Shown: positions 1 through 10,110, numbered from the stretch's first letter. The stretch: DNA of 64,000 bases from Henckelia pumila (GCF_033568475.1 NW_027331831.1:6262001-6326000); one strand, 5' to 3'. Translations and numbers: made by a program. The notes: generated by a model not told the origin, from the letters alone.

Positions 1-401
1 TGCATAATGATATTTTCAGCAAGTATTTGAGTTATTTTTATGTAGTAATATTATTTCTTTTATGTTTATACATATATGTATGGGCGTATATGTATAGTAT
101 TATTAAAAAAAAAAAAAAGTTTTCCGCATTTATTAGTAGTAGACGTTTCACTATGGGTTGTTCACCCTTAGGAGAATTTATTTTTAGATCTACTACTTTA
201 AGATTCGAAAAAGAATCAGCAAGATCTTGTAGACCTCGAGATTTAATCTTTCTAAAGTAGTCATCAGATAATGTTTTTATCTGATACTGTCTTTATAAGA
301 TTAATCATCAATTCATCATCAGTTAAAGGTTTTTGAACCATTTTGGTTTTACCTTTCTGATGTAACAGAGGTTCGGTACCAAACGAGAGTGGTAACCTTC
401 C

Positions 402-635
402 TCATGTATTTCCCTTTCTAGAACCAGAATTATGTTCTAGATTTATAATTTTAGTTTGAAGATTCTTTAGAGTTACAAGAATTTCTTCTTGTTTTTTAAG
501 GATTTCTCCAATCTGCCGAGGTATTTCATACAGCTGATTACTGTAATATTGTACCGTCTTTTGAATTTCTCTAAGATCTCCGGAGAGGTTAGAGGAATCT
601 GGTGTGATCTCTAGAAATTGAGAATTAGAAATCAT
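402..635 (-). CDS. Small coiled-coil-like retroelement ORF B, 77 aa
   Basis: A 77-residue minus-strand ORF with a central stretch rich in Ile, Leu, Glu, Lys and Gln (about residues 22-68) that looks like a coiled coil, followed by a short Ser/Arg/Lys tail. Its stop codon overlaps the next ATG as ATGA (405-402). In badnaviruses and tungroviruses the ORF before the polyprotein is also a small coiled-coil protein joined by ATGA, but I could not confirm homology by search. ORF C, after the junction, closes after 18 codons, so the copy is probably dead. Confidence 0.35.
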   Translation of the reverse strand: MISNSQFLEITPDSSNLSGDLREIQKTVQYYSNQLYEIPRQIGEILKKQEEILVTLKNLQTKIINLEHNSGSRKGNT

Positions 636-753
636 ATTTCTTAATCTCTTCAGAGAGTATAAAAGACATAAGTCTCTTTAAGTTCTGTTGTAAATAATCT
701 ATTTTAAATAGATTCACTTGTTTATTCTGGTTCAAACTCTCGTTTGAATCCAT
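625..753 (-). CDS. Small retroelement ORF A, 42 aa
   Basis: First ATG after the primer-binding site on the minus strand. It encodes 42 polar residues (starts MDSNESLNQ, ends KKYDF) and its last 11 bases overlap the start of ORF B. I recognise no domain. Its only support is its place between the primer site and ORF B and the compact overlap. Confidence 0.3.
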   Translation of the reverse strand: MDSNESLNQNKQVNLFKIDYLQQNLKRLMSFILSEEIKKYDF

Positions 754-830
754 GGTTTGTTGAAAATCTCTTCCTCAACAAAGAAAAGTATGATTTAATG
801 AATAATATAAAGTCTGAATAAAATTACCTA

Positions 831-843
831 GGCTCTGATACCA
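831..843 (-). promoter_or_regulatory. tRNA-iMet primer-binding site
   Basis: On the minus strand this reads TGGTATCAGAGCC, the usual reverse-transcription primer site complementary to the 3' end of plant initiator methionine tRNA. It sits about 80 bases upstream of the first small minus-strand ORF, as expected for a retroelement or pararetrovirus leader. Confidence 0.7.
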
Positions 844-853
844 ATTTTTTTGA

Positions 854-1180
854 GCCCAGAGGAAATATTAATTATAATTGTTAGAATAAGGGTATTATAG
901 ACAATTTTTAGTTTGAGGGACATATTAAGAAAACTATTTGTTAAATAAGGGACATAATTAGAAACGAATAAAGTGTTAATATATTTTTGGGAAAGTTAGG
1001 AAACTTTAAGGACGTATTTGGGGTTTATCCCTTATTTTTTCAAAATTATTAATTTTTTCTTTAATTTCTTATTTCTTAAAAATCAGTGATTCATTTTTTA
1101 ATGGTCTTATAATTTTTTTGCGTATTTTTATAAAGTTGCAAGAACTATGTGTTACGTTAGGTCTTATATATATATATAAG
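854..1180. other. AT-rich non-coding DNA next to retroelement leader
   Basis: No gene visible. On the minus strand this lies just upstream of the primer site and could contain an LTR or pararetrovirus leader, but no second copy exists in the window to define one. It ends in a short TA run at about 1166-1178. Confidence 0.4.
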
Positions 1181-1342
1181 AATTTTCAGCTGTCCAACCA
1201 TGTTTTCCCACTTGGTCCTCGACCACTAAAACCCGGTAGTGGGTTTTAGTGATGCAAAAACAAAAAAAAACCACTAAAATCCACTATCGGGTTTTAGTGG
1301 TCGCGGACCAAGTGGGAAAACATGGTTGTGCAGCTGAAAATT
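1181..1342. mobile_element. Foldback MITE, long near-perfect hairpin
   Basis: Two arms of about 72 bases (1181-1252 and 1271-1342) are nearly perfect reverse complements around an A-rich loop. The tips read AATTTTCAGCTG / CAGCTGAAAATT. Inner parts of both arms contain CCACTAAAACCCG-type sequence that recurs at 15304-15396 and 60545-60663, so this is one of a dispersed family. It sits beside a TA run. No ORF. Confidence 0.75.
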
Positions 1343-1399
1343 ACTCTATACATATGTCAAAAAAGACAAAAGAAAAAGTGAAAAAGAAAAAGTAATTAA

Positions 1400-1690
1400 A
1401 AAGAATACGATATAACCCAAAACTCAAGATGTTCACTTAACAAATACTTTTGCAATGAATCACGTGACACAACTGAAAACTTAGTTTATATTTTAACTAA
1501 TGCATCTGATGTAAATCAAACGATATTTTTTTTTAATGAAGACTTTTTGATAAACGAAAGTGATGAGAATCAGAATGAGAAATTTGTAGAAAATGAGAAC
1601 GGCGAGAATAAAGATTTTAACGTTTTGGATGAAACCGAAACTTTTTTTAATTTTTTATTTTTAAGGTGTGTGTATGATAGCTTTAAGTAA
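1400..1690 (+). other. Unassigned open frame of 96 codons without ATG
   Basis: An open frame from just after the TAA at 1397 to a TAA at 1688-1690. The translation is rich in Asn, Glu and Asp in the middle (around DENQNEKFVENENGENKDF). There is no in-frame ATG near the left end. It could be a broken transposon exon (FAR1/MULE-like N-termini are similarly acidic) or chance. I do not assign a product. Confidence 0.2.
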
Positions 1691-1801
1691 TGTATGATGT
1701 AAAAGTTTCTTCCACGGTGCTTGGGATGAAAGGCAAATTATTGATTGGAAAATAAAATTTAGGCATAATTATAGTTTCTACATGGGTTTTTAGACAAGAA
1801 G

Positions 1802-1810
<9 letters not shown>

Positions 1811-1840
<30 letters not shown>
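1811..1840. repeat. Poly-T run, 30 bases
   Basis: Thirty consecutive T. It could be a retroposon A-tail on the minus strand or simple slippage; no retroposon body is recognisable on either side. Confidence 0.9.
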
Positions 1841-1841
<1 letters not shown>

Positions 1842-1935
1842 AGTTTGTCAAACATTATTTCATTTTTTGGATAATTAATTTTGGTACTTTGTCTTGCAAT
1901 TTTAGTATTTTTTACATGAAAGTACATGACACTAG

Positions 1936-2000
1936 AGTAGTGTTAATTTTGTTAAGTAAAAGCTGAGAAGTGCTTCTTAGAAGCTCTCTCAAACACTACC
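1936..2000. mobile_element. MITE, TAGTGTTTGG family, internally deleted copy
   Basis: The right arm (AGCTGAGAAGTGCTTCTTAGAAGC, ending CTCTCTCAAACACTACC) matches the complete member at 17648-17771. Only GTAGTGTT remains of the left arm, joined directly to the loop sequence. Non-coding. Confidence 0.6.
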
Positions 2001-2730
2001 TAAACATGATATTAATGTCATCAGCGTCGAATAAAAAAATATTAAATTAAAAAAAAATTAAGCAAACGAACAACAAACAAAAATAAAGATGACATATTAA
2101 AACTAAAATTTAATAATATATATGACCACAATTTCAGGGAGACAAATATAAAAGATAAATATTGTTTTATAAACTTTACTTCCGTGGAGAATTTAAAAGT
2201 TCTTTCAAGATAGAAAATGTGGATCTTGAATCATACATAAATACATATATACATACATACATACATATATTAATTTTTAATTAACAATGAGGAATATCCA
2301 ACCCGATGAACTTTGAAAATAAGAATAGTCATAATTACATTGATTAAACACAAATATACTCCGACTCCTAGTGGCAGACCGGCCATAAAACAACGAATTG
2401 GTATCTTTGTGAGTTTTTCTTAGACATATATGTATAATAAAAATAGTAATATTTTTAAAATAAAAAGCAATATATTTTCATGGATAAGATGAAAGTTATA
2501 AAATAGAAGATTCCTCCCACAAAATTAAACCGTAAAATTATCTAAAAAAGTTTTTTGTCGTGTGAAACAATGTTATAATCATGTTGATTAACAAAAGATT
2601 TGATTATGCTTGGGTTGGGAACTAGCTAGCCACTCAAAATGTATATGGACAAGGTAGGAAAGTCAAAAGTGTATACTAACATTGCCGGCCCTTTAATAAT
2701 TAGCATTTGGTTAAAATTTGTAAAATTGTT
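2001..2730. other. AT-rich intergenic DNA
   Basis: No gene visible. It contains a short imperfect ATAC run near 2236-2268 and otherwise featureless AT-rich sequence up to the Copia target site. Confidence 0.5.
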
Positions 2731-2735
2731 GTTTC

Positions 2736-3010
2736 TGTTGTGAAAAAGTAAAAATTTACGGTAAAAAGTAAAAACTTAAAAACTCAAAATTTATCAAATT
2801 CTACACTTTATAAAATTTTTCTCTCTTCACAATTGTGTTTTTCTACACAAATAGAGAGACCTATTTATAGATCTCAATTGGAGATTAGTCAAAAATTAAT
2901 ACATCATTAATTACATCATCACACACTAATTTTCAATATTTTACAACTCAATTTTCAACCTTCAACATTCAACAATAAATAATAAAATATATTTATATAT
3001 ATTTTCAACA
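2736..3010 (-). repeat. Copia 3' LTR (minus-strand sense)
   Basis: 275 bases bounded by TG...CA. It differs from the copy at 8263-8537 at two positions only, both transitions. It carries TATA-like CCTATTTATAGATC around 2870. Confidence 0.95.
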
Positions 3011-3022
3011 CTCCCCCTTGTG
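3011..3022 (-). promoter_or_regulatory. Copia polypurine tract
   Basis: The minus strand reads ACAAGGGGGAG immediately before the TGTTGAAA start of the 3' LTR, the expected plus-strand priming site. Confidence 0.75.
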
Positions 3023-3175
3023 ATGATGATCATGATAGAATGACTATCTCCATTACGTGTTGTATACTGTCTCGTTAAAAACCTTACTAGGAAAAACCCA
3101 TTGGGACAAAAACTATAGTAAGGAAAAAAGAGTGCAGCCACGTAAACTCCCCCTGATGTCAACATGAATGATTCT

Positions 3176-5941
3176 TCACATATTTCGTAGATTGCGCATC
3201 CCAATATTATAAATGTGTTTTCTGAATATCGTCGTGGGAAGTGCCTTTGTGAAGAGATCGGATGAGTTCTCACTTGATTGAATGTAACAGATATCAATAT
3301 CTTTATTCTTCTCCAGCTCTTGAGTGTATGCAAAGAATTTAGGAGGAATATGTTTAGTTCTGTCACTTTTGATGTATCCTTCTTTCATTTGGGCAACACA
3401 TGCGGCATTATCTTCATACAGTGTGATTGGATTCTTGTCCACTGATAATCCGCAAGAAGTTTGGATATGCCGAGTCATTGATTTAAGCCAGATACATTCA
3501 CGGCTTGCTTCATGTAGTGCAATAATCTCGGCATGATTTGATGAAGTTGTAACAAGTGTTTGTTTCTGTGATCGCCAAGAGATTGCAGTGCCTCCACGAG
3601 TAAATACATATCCGGTTTGGGAACGTGCCTTATGTGGATCAGATAAGTATCCAGCATCAGCATAACCAATTATTCTCTGATTTGTATCTTTTGGATACAA
3701 AAGTCCCAAATCCGTCGTTCCTCGTAAATAACGGAATATATGTTTAATTCCGTTCCAGTGCCTCTTCGTTGGACATGAACTGAATCTTGCCAATAAATTT
3801 ACTGCAAAAGATATGTCTGGTCTAGTGCAATTTGCAAGATACATAAGGGCACCAATGACACTTAGATATGGTACTTCAGGACCAAGAACAACTTCATCAT
3901 CTTCACATGGACGAAATGGATCCTTTTCTATATTCAATGATCTGACAACCATTGGGGTACTTAAAGGATTTGATTGATCCATATTGAAACGTTTAAGGAC
4001 CTTCTCTGTATAATTAGACTGGTGAACAAAAATTCCACATTCTTTTTGTTCAATTTGTAAACCAAGACAATACTTGGTTTTTTCAAGGTCTTTCATTTCA
4101 AATTCTTCCTTCAAGTATAACATCACTTCTTGAATTTCTTTATTCGTTCCAATGATGTTTAAATTATCAACATATACAGCAATAATCACGCATCCCGATG
4201 TTGTTTTCTTGATGAAAACACAAGGGCATATTGGATCATTTACATATCCCTTTTTCATCAAGTGTTCACTTAGCCGATTATACCACATTCGGCCGGATTG
4301 CTTTAACCCATACAATGATCTTTGTAATTTCACATAATAAAATTCTCTGGGTTCTGAACTTTGTGCTTCTAGCATCTTAAATCCTTCAGGGATTTTCATG
4401 TATATATCACTATCAAGTGATCCGTATAAATAAGCTGTAACAACATCCATTAGACGCATGTCCAAGTTTTCAGACACTGCTAAACTGATCAAATACCGAA
4501 ACGTAATTGCATCCATAACAGGAGAATATGTTTCTTCATAATCAATTCCATGTCTTTGAGAAAAACCTTGTGCAACAAGTCGAGCTTTATATCTCACTAT
4601 TTCATTTTTCTCATTTCTCTTTCGAATAAAAACCCATTTGTACCCAACAGGTTTAACACCTTTAGGTGTAAGGACTATAGGTCCAAAAACACTACGTTTA
4701 TTTAGCGAATTTAATTCAACCTGGATGGCATCTTTCCATTTTGACCAATCCTTTCGAGTTTTGCATTCACCAAAAGATTTTGGTTCATTATCTTCATTTA
4801 CGATGTCACATGCCACATTGTACGAAAATATCTCATCAATATCTTGTACATTCTTTCGGTTCCATATTTTTCCAGTATTAATATAATTGATAGAGATTTC
4901 ATGATTCTCGTCAGTTTGTGGTTCTGACAGAATATTTTCATCATCGTGTGTTTCTTCTGGAACACCATTTTCTATTTTCTGATCATCATTTTTCTCTATG
5001 TATTTTCTTTTCCGAGGATTTTTATCCTTTGAACCGATTGGCCTTCCACGCTTCAGGCGTTTTATGACATCATGAATGTCTTCATTTTGTTTCTTTGGAA
5101 TTTCAACTCGAGCAGGGGCATTTACAGCAGGTATATATGATTTTGTTATCCCTTTTGTGTCTGCAAATGCATCTGGTATTTGATTTGCTATTCTTTGCAA
5201 ATGCACAATTTGCTGTACATCTTTATCACATTGTTTAGTTCTAGGATCCAAATGTAATAATGATGGTACATACCATGTGATTTCTTTTTCGATGTGTTTC
5301 TTTTCTCCCCCTAACATTGGGAAGTTATTTTCATCAAAATGACAATCAGCAAACCGTGCTGTAAACACATCGCCTGTCTGAGCCTCAAGATATCTAATGA
5401 TTGATGGACTATCATAGCCGATATAAATACCATTATTTCTTTGAGGTCCCATTTTTGTTCTTTGAGGTGGTGCAATAGGCACATACACCATACATCCAAA
5501 AATTCTCAAATGAGAAATATCTGGTTCTTTGCCAAATACAAGCTGCAATGGGGAGTGTTTATGATATGTACTTGGCCTGATGCGAATCAATGCAGCAGCA
5601 TGTAAAATTGCATGTCCCCATATAGAAATAGGGAGTTTCGTTCTCATAATCATTGGTCTAGCAATCAACTGCAGACGTTTAATCAATGATTCAGCTAATC
5701 CATTTTGTGTATGAACATGAGCTACAGGATGTTCAACAGTAATTCCCATCGACATACAATAGTCGTTAAAAGTCTTGGAAGTAAATTCTCCAGCATTATC
5801 AAGTCTTATTTTATTGATCGTATATTCGGGAAATTGATTCCGCAATTTTATTATTTGAGCCATCAATTTTGCAAATGCCACATTCCGAGTGGACAATAAA
5901 CATACATGTGACCATCTGCTAGAGGCATCGATCAATACCAT
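3176..5941 (-). pseudogene. Copia pol, part 2: integrase, reverse transcriptase, RNase H
   Basis: 921 residues from an internal ATG just after the nonsense codon. In order: integrase core with RLDNAGEF and the catalytic Glu in NGLAESLIKR; a variable basic linker; Copia RT (KPVGYKWVF, GFSQRHGIDYEETYSPV, SLYGLKQSGRMWYNRL); and Copia RNase H (YADAGYLSDPHKARSQTGYVF, LYEDNAACVAQ, RTKHIPPKFF). The RT active-site motif reads YVDN rather than YVDD: codon 4163-4165 is AAT, one transition from GAT. That should abolish polymerisation. Apart from this and the upstream stop the frame is intact to the end. Confidence 0.92.
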
Positions 5942-5944
5942 AAA

Positions 5945-6652
5945 TTATCGAAATGGTCCACATGGTGGATGAATTGGCCCACAAATATCACCTTGAATAC
6001 GTTCAAGAAATATGGGTGATTCCTTTTGGATTTTAGCTGGTGATGGTCTTATAATAAGTTTCCCCAGAGAACATGCTTTACACTGAAACTTATTATTCTG
6101 AAAGATCTTCTGGCTTTTCAGTGGATGACCACTTGTATTTTCTATAATCCTTCGCATCATTATTGAACCAGGATGTCCCAATCGATCATGCCAATTTGTT
6201 AGTATTGAAGAATTTCCAATAACCATATTTGATTCGATTGGACTTATATGTGTATAATGCAATCCAGTAGGGAGCATTGATAATTTCTCAACTACATATT
6301 TCTTTCCTGATTTATATGTAGTAAGACACATATATTTCTCATTTCCTTCGGTTATTGTTTCCGTATCATAACCATGAGAATATATATCATTAAAACTCAA
6401 CAAATTTCTTTGTGATCGTGGTGAATATAAAGCACTATTTATCAAAAATTTTGTACCATTAGGTAACAAAAATTGTGCTTTGCCACATCCTTCAATCAAG
6501 TCTATAGGACCTGATATGGTATTCACCATTGTTTTTGTTGGTTTTATTTCCAAGAAATATCTTTCATCTCGCAGAATAATGTGTGTTGTACCACTATCTG
6601 GTATGCAAATTTCCATGATATTATTTCCATATTTGCTCATAGCATTTTCCAT
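5945..6652 (-). pseudogene. Copia pol, part 1: protease, pre-integrase, integrase start
   Basis: 235 residues. The aspartic protease motif DSGTTH is near residues 19-24, then the GAG-pre-integrase zinc region (WHDRLGHPG ... CKACSLGKL), then the first integrase motif GDICGPI near the end. It stops at TAA 5947-5945 just before the DASSRWSH integrase segment. The next ORF continues in the same frame two codons later, so one nonsense codon interrupts a single pol frame. Confidence 0.85.
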
Positions 6653-6737
6653 ACTTCAAAAAAATGCAATAAAGAAAATCAAGGATATAGCATGTTACAT
6701 TTCAGTCCCATCAATATATTAATCAATGTTTTCGAAA

Positions 6738-7268
6738 TCATTTGAAAAAATCGGCAGCATTGAAATAAGTTGAATCACTTAAATGGTTACTGTTTTCAAC
6801 AAAATTGGTCTCTTTTTCTTTTCCCTTTATCGATACTTTAAAGAGCTTACATAAGTGCTCAGGGGTACATGACCAATGTCTTGGAGTGCCACATTTATAA
6901 CAAACACTCTCATATCTTTTTGAATGATTTTTATTTTTACTCATATTTTCATGCTGCCTTTTTGGGTGGTTCGTGACGTTCTTTTGAGATTAGTTATTGA
7001 AGTAACTATCTCGATTATTTTCATATTCACGGTCATAACCACGACCACAATCATTTTTACGTCCACGTTCATGACCACATCCTCGACCTCAACCAAAATC
7101 TAGTTTATGCCTTTGATTTTGGTTTTTATTTTTTTTTTACTTACGACATTTGCTTCTGGAAATGCCGTAGATACATTGAGTCGGGATTGATGATTTCTCA
7201 TTAACATTTCTTTGCTCTTTTCTAGTGATATCGAGAGCAACGAATTTAAACTTTGCCAAATTTGACAT
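6738..7268 (-). pseudogene. Copia gag remnant with internal deletion
   Basis: The ATG at 7268 starts a Copia gag N-terminus (MSNLAKFKFVALDI...) that runs after about 16 codons into sequence belonging near the Gag C-terminus (NHQSR...STAFPEAN in another frame). Most of the capsid region is therefore missing and the junction shifts frame; the initial frame stops about 26 codons later. Further along (6738-6944) an ORF holds the zinc knuckle, starting CYKCG, but spacing after its His is wrong for CX2CX4HX4C, so the knuckle also looks damaged. It ends before protease, which starts in a different frame. Confidence 0.8.
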
Positions 7269-7680
7269 GGTGGTACTAGAAAAATAACAATGCATTTTAT
7301 AAGTTAACTTCCATTAATATGACAATACAAAATAATGGATAAACGATGAGTACAAGTACGTGTACAAATAGAGAAAAAGTATGTGGTGGAAAATCGCTGG
7401 TGAGTACAAGACTCGTGAGCATGATGATCATAATCGTTATGAAAAATAGTCTTAGAAATGTCATCATCTTCATCTTCGAAAAAACCGAGGAGAAAATATT
7501 TTGAGAGAAAGAGTGAATTTTGGTGTGATTGAAAATGAGTTTGAGTGAACATATTTATAGGCCAAAAACTAGCCGTTTGTGACCGTTTGTGACCGTTGGG
7601 GGTAAGAAAAAAATCGAGTATGTGTTGAATAAAAATTCGTGATAATGATGCAATGCATATAATGATAATCATAATTAAAT

Positions 7681-8000
7681 AATTATGTATATCATATCAC
7701 ATTATTATAAGGTCGGTGTCGTAGACAACCTTTTATATAATATTGTGAAATTATACTAATATAGTTAGTATAAAGTCATGTATAGTATATCATATCACAT
7801 TATTATAAGATTGGTGTCGTAGACAACCTTTTATATAATAACATGAGATTATACAAATATGGTTAGTATATAAATACACAATAATATATATCATATCATG
7901 TTATTATAAGGTCAGTGTCATAGACAACCTTTTATATAATAACATGAAATTATATATTAATATAGTTAATATATATACATAATAAATATATATCACGTTA
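7681..8000 (-). repeat. Tandem repeats in Copia leader, about 100-bp period
   Basis: Three copies of a unit beginning ATCATATCACATTATTATAAGG and containing TGTCGTAGACAACCTTTTATATAAT start at about 7691, 7789 and 7890 (periods 98 and 101), and a fourth partial copy begins near 7990. Each unit can fold, pairing TATAAGGT with ACCTTTTATA. They lie in the untranslated leader between 5' LTR and gag. Confidence 0.8.
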
Positions 8001-8242
8001 TTGTTTAAAAATCTTAGAGGCTTTTATACTTGTCGTATCCCTTACCGGGAGTGTGGGATGTCGTCTTAACATCCTCCCAGGATTTATAACAAGTTTTGAA
8101 AAAAACTTATTTTTTAACATGATATTATATATTAATATATACACAATAAAAATATATAAACAGTAAAATAAAAATTCTTACTTGTTGAATATTTTTGACT
8201 TCTTCTTGTATTTTGGAGCGTCGGAAAATATAGAGAACCTTC

Positions 8243-8262
8243 GAGCGATCGTGCTGATAACG
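8243..8262 (-). promoter_or_regulatory. Copia primer-binding-site-like sequence
   Basis: Directly after the CA end of the 5' LTR the minus strand reads CGTTATCAGCACGATC. It shares TATCAG with the iMet primer site but is not a full match. It may prime from an internal tRNA fragment. Confidence 0.45.
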
Positions 8263-8537
8263 TGTTGTGAAAAAGTAAAAATTTACGGTAAAAAGTAAAA
8301 ACTCAAAAACTCAAAATTTATCAAATTCTACACTTTATAAAATTTTTCTCTCTTCACAATTGTGTTTTTCTACACAAATGGAGAGACCTATTTATAGATC
8401 TCAATTGGAGATTAGTCAAAAATTAATACATCATTAATTACATCATCACACACTAATTTTCAATATTTTACAACTCAATTTTCAACCTTCAACATTCAAC
8501 AATAAATAATAAAATATATTTATATATATTTTCAACA
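8263..8537 (-). repeat. Copia 5' LTR (minus-strand sense)
   Basis: 275 bases, same ends and length as 2736-3010. On the minus strand it is the upstream LTR and would drive transcription toward lower coordinates. GTTTC follows at 8538-8542. Confidence 0.95.
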
Positions 8538-8542
8538 GTTTC

Positions 8543-8990
8543 ATATTTATTTCGATTAATTTTTTTTAATTGATTTGCTACGAACAAACTACTACATTAA
8601 TTTATCACCCATGTCAAATATAAAATAACATACATTCATCTGTGTGTTTAAACTAAAATTTTTACAACAAAAAACACAGGACAAATTTATCTTATTTACA
8701 GAGGATCGGACTTTATACTTGATTTAAATTGTCATAGAGGGAGTTATATGTCTTTTTATTTGTTACTTTTATAGGGGTGTGAATTAATGATAGTTGCTCG
8801 ATTTATTACATATGTTAAATTTATTAACTCATGAGACATCGCATATAAGAACTTTTGTGTAAATTTAATATCAACATCCTATATATACACGCATTCTATT
8901 AATATATTAGGTTGAGTGGCCAATCAACCTGCAGGTTCTTGATAATCAATATTGAGTAATAAAGGTTAAAGTTATGCATGGGTTGTGTCA
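8543..8990. other. AT-rich intergenic DNA
   Basis: No gene or clear repeat visible between the Copia 3' target duplication and the next TIR-like element. Confidence 0.5.
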
Positions 8991-8994
8991 AGGG

Positions 8995-9300
8995 AAATTA
9001 AAATTTTCGTCTGCTATGTTTTTCACTTTGCAATTTTGGTTATCTATATTTTTAGTCTTAGTTCTGTATGTTTTGATTATTATTTTTGTAATTTTAGTCA
9101 TTTTTCTTCAAAAATTCTTACGCGACACTATACACGTCAGCATTGCATTAGTGTCATATCAGCATCACATCGAAAAAATGACTAAAATTAATTGCCAAAA
9201 AAACAAATATAGCGGACTAAAACTGAAATCTGAAAATATAAATAACCGAAATCGCAAAATTACAAACATATATGACAAAAACAAAAAAAAAATTCCCGTA
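8995..9300. mobile_element. Degenerate TIR element (MULE-like MITE)
   Basis: The left part (AATTTTGGTTATCTATATTTTTAG ... AATTTTAGTCATTTTTC) is an imperfect inverted copy of the right part (GAAAAAATGACTAAAATT ... AATAACCGAAATCGCAAAATT), meeting around a CACGTCAGC-containing centre near 9140. The centre resembles the repeated CACGTCAGCA units of the element at 10176-10440. The 184-codon plus-strand ORF across it is a by-product of low stop density. Confidence 0.5.
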
Positions 9301-10110
9301 TTGTCAATATCATTAAAAAGTAAACCCCCGAAGTTTTTGTATCTCAAATATCTAATTACCCGCCCATGCTTTTTAATCCATACAACAAAAGAATATTTTT
9401 ATTGCCATTGTTCTTTCTTCATCCTTTCTTTTTCGATTTATATCTATACAGGAGAATCATTTCTATTTTGGGAAGGTTCTGAGAATGACTATTTTCTTTT
9501 TCAAATTATATACTTTGTTTTAACTTGAGTTTGAACTCATGTCTCTCATACGTACCGAGAGAGCTAGGTTTATGTTAGCACGATACAAATAAATTAAAGG
9601 GGATCTGATGAGAATTAATGACAATTTTTTAATTGTATTTTTTGTTTTGATTTGGGATTTAACTAACACATCGATCGTTTAAGTCCTATCGAAAGAGATT
9701 TATGTTACTACGTACAATATATCATGTAATATGCATGACCTGAGAATGACGAATTCTATGGACATTAATTAGAATCTGAATATACCCCCGTGTTCATTTT
9801 TCACCGCTACTTTTTCAACTTGAAATTTCATCATATCTCTAGAATAATTAATTTATATTCTCCTTTGATTTTATCTATCATTTTCAAATTTCACAAAGTA
9901 TATATAAAACTCCTTTGTATAAACAATAAAGCCTGCTGTCTTTTAACACCCCATGCAGGATATTACATGTTTTGTTCAGATTTTCACAATGCTGCTAATA
10001 ATTCCATGCACTCACCCCAATAATCTCAATTAATTCTCGGATGTATATAGGGGGATAAGTTTTGACTAATTAATTTTGGGCAAAACAAGCTGTTTCAACT
10101 AGACAATTTG

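Larger units (their letters stand above)
1..853 (-). mobile_element. Decayed retroelement leader: pararetrovirus-like or LTR element
   Basis: On the minus strand a 13-base match to the initiator-Met tRNA primer-binding site (831-843) is followed about 80 bases later by three short, tightly packed ORFs (753-625, 635-402, 405-349). The first two overlap by 11 bases and the second and third share an ATGA stop/start. Further downstream (about 330-120) an open, coding-looking frame is broken by stops. Primer site, small overlapping ORFs, a coiled-coil-like small protein and an ATGA junction together resemble the 5' part of Badnavirus/Tungrovirus-type Caulimoviridae, many of which survive as old integrated copies in plants. 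No reverse transcriptase or movement protein is visible because the element runs off the window edge. An unusual LTR retrotransposon leader is the alternative. Confidence 0.4.
2731..8542 (-). mobile_element. Ty1/Copia LTR retrotransposon, full length but defective
   Basis: Complete minus-strand insertion: 5-bp target duplication GTTTC (2731-2735 and 8538-8542), LTRs at 2736-3010 and 8263-8537, a purine tract against the 3' LTR, a primer-site-like sequence after the 5' LTR, a repetitive leader, gag remnant and pol. Domain order protease, integrase, reverse transcriptase, RNase H is diagnostic of Ty1/Copia. The LTRs differ by two transitions in 275 bases, so insertion was recent. Gag has lost its middle and shifts frame, pol has an in-frame stop, and the RT active-site YVDD reads YVDN. 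The copy cannot be autonomous and probably moved using proteins from a relative. Confidence 0.93.

Noticed and set aside
4163-4165. YVDN as a natural variant of the RT active site
   Set aside because: The second Asp of the YVDD box is a metal ligand in reverse transcriptases, and other lesions in the same element make damage the simpler explanation.
7304-7672. 122-codon minus-strand ORF in the Copia leader
   Set aside because: It lies upstream of the gag ATG, has no Gag motif and is likely leader sequence.
7681-8000. Evenly spaced repeats that could suggest a CRISPR array
   Set aside because: Units are about 100 bases, without short unique spacers, inside a plant retrotransposon leader.
8974-9528. 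184-codon ORF encoding a hydrophobic protein
   Set aside because: It lies over an inverted-repeat element, with low-complexity AT-driven codons and no recognisable domain.
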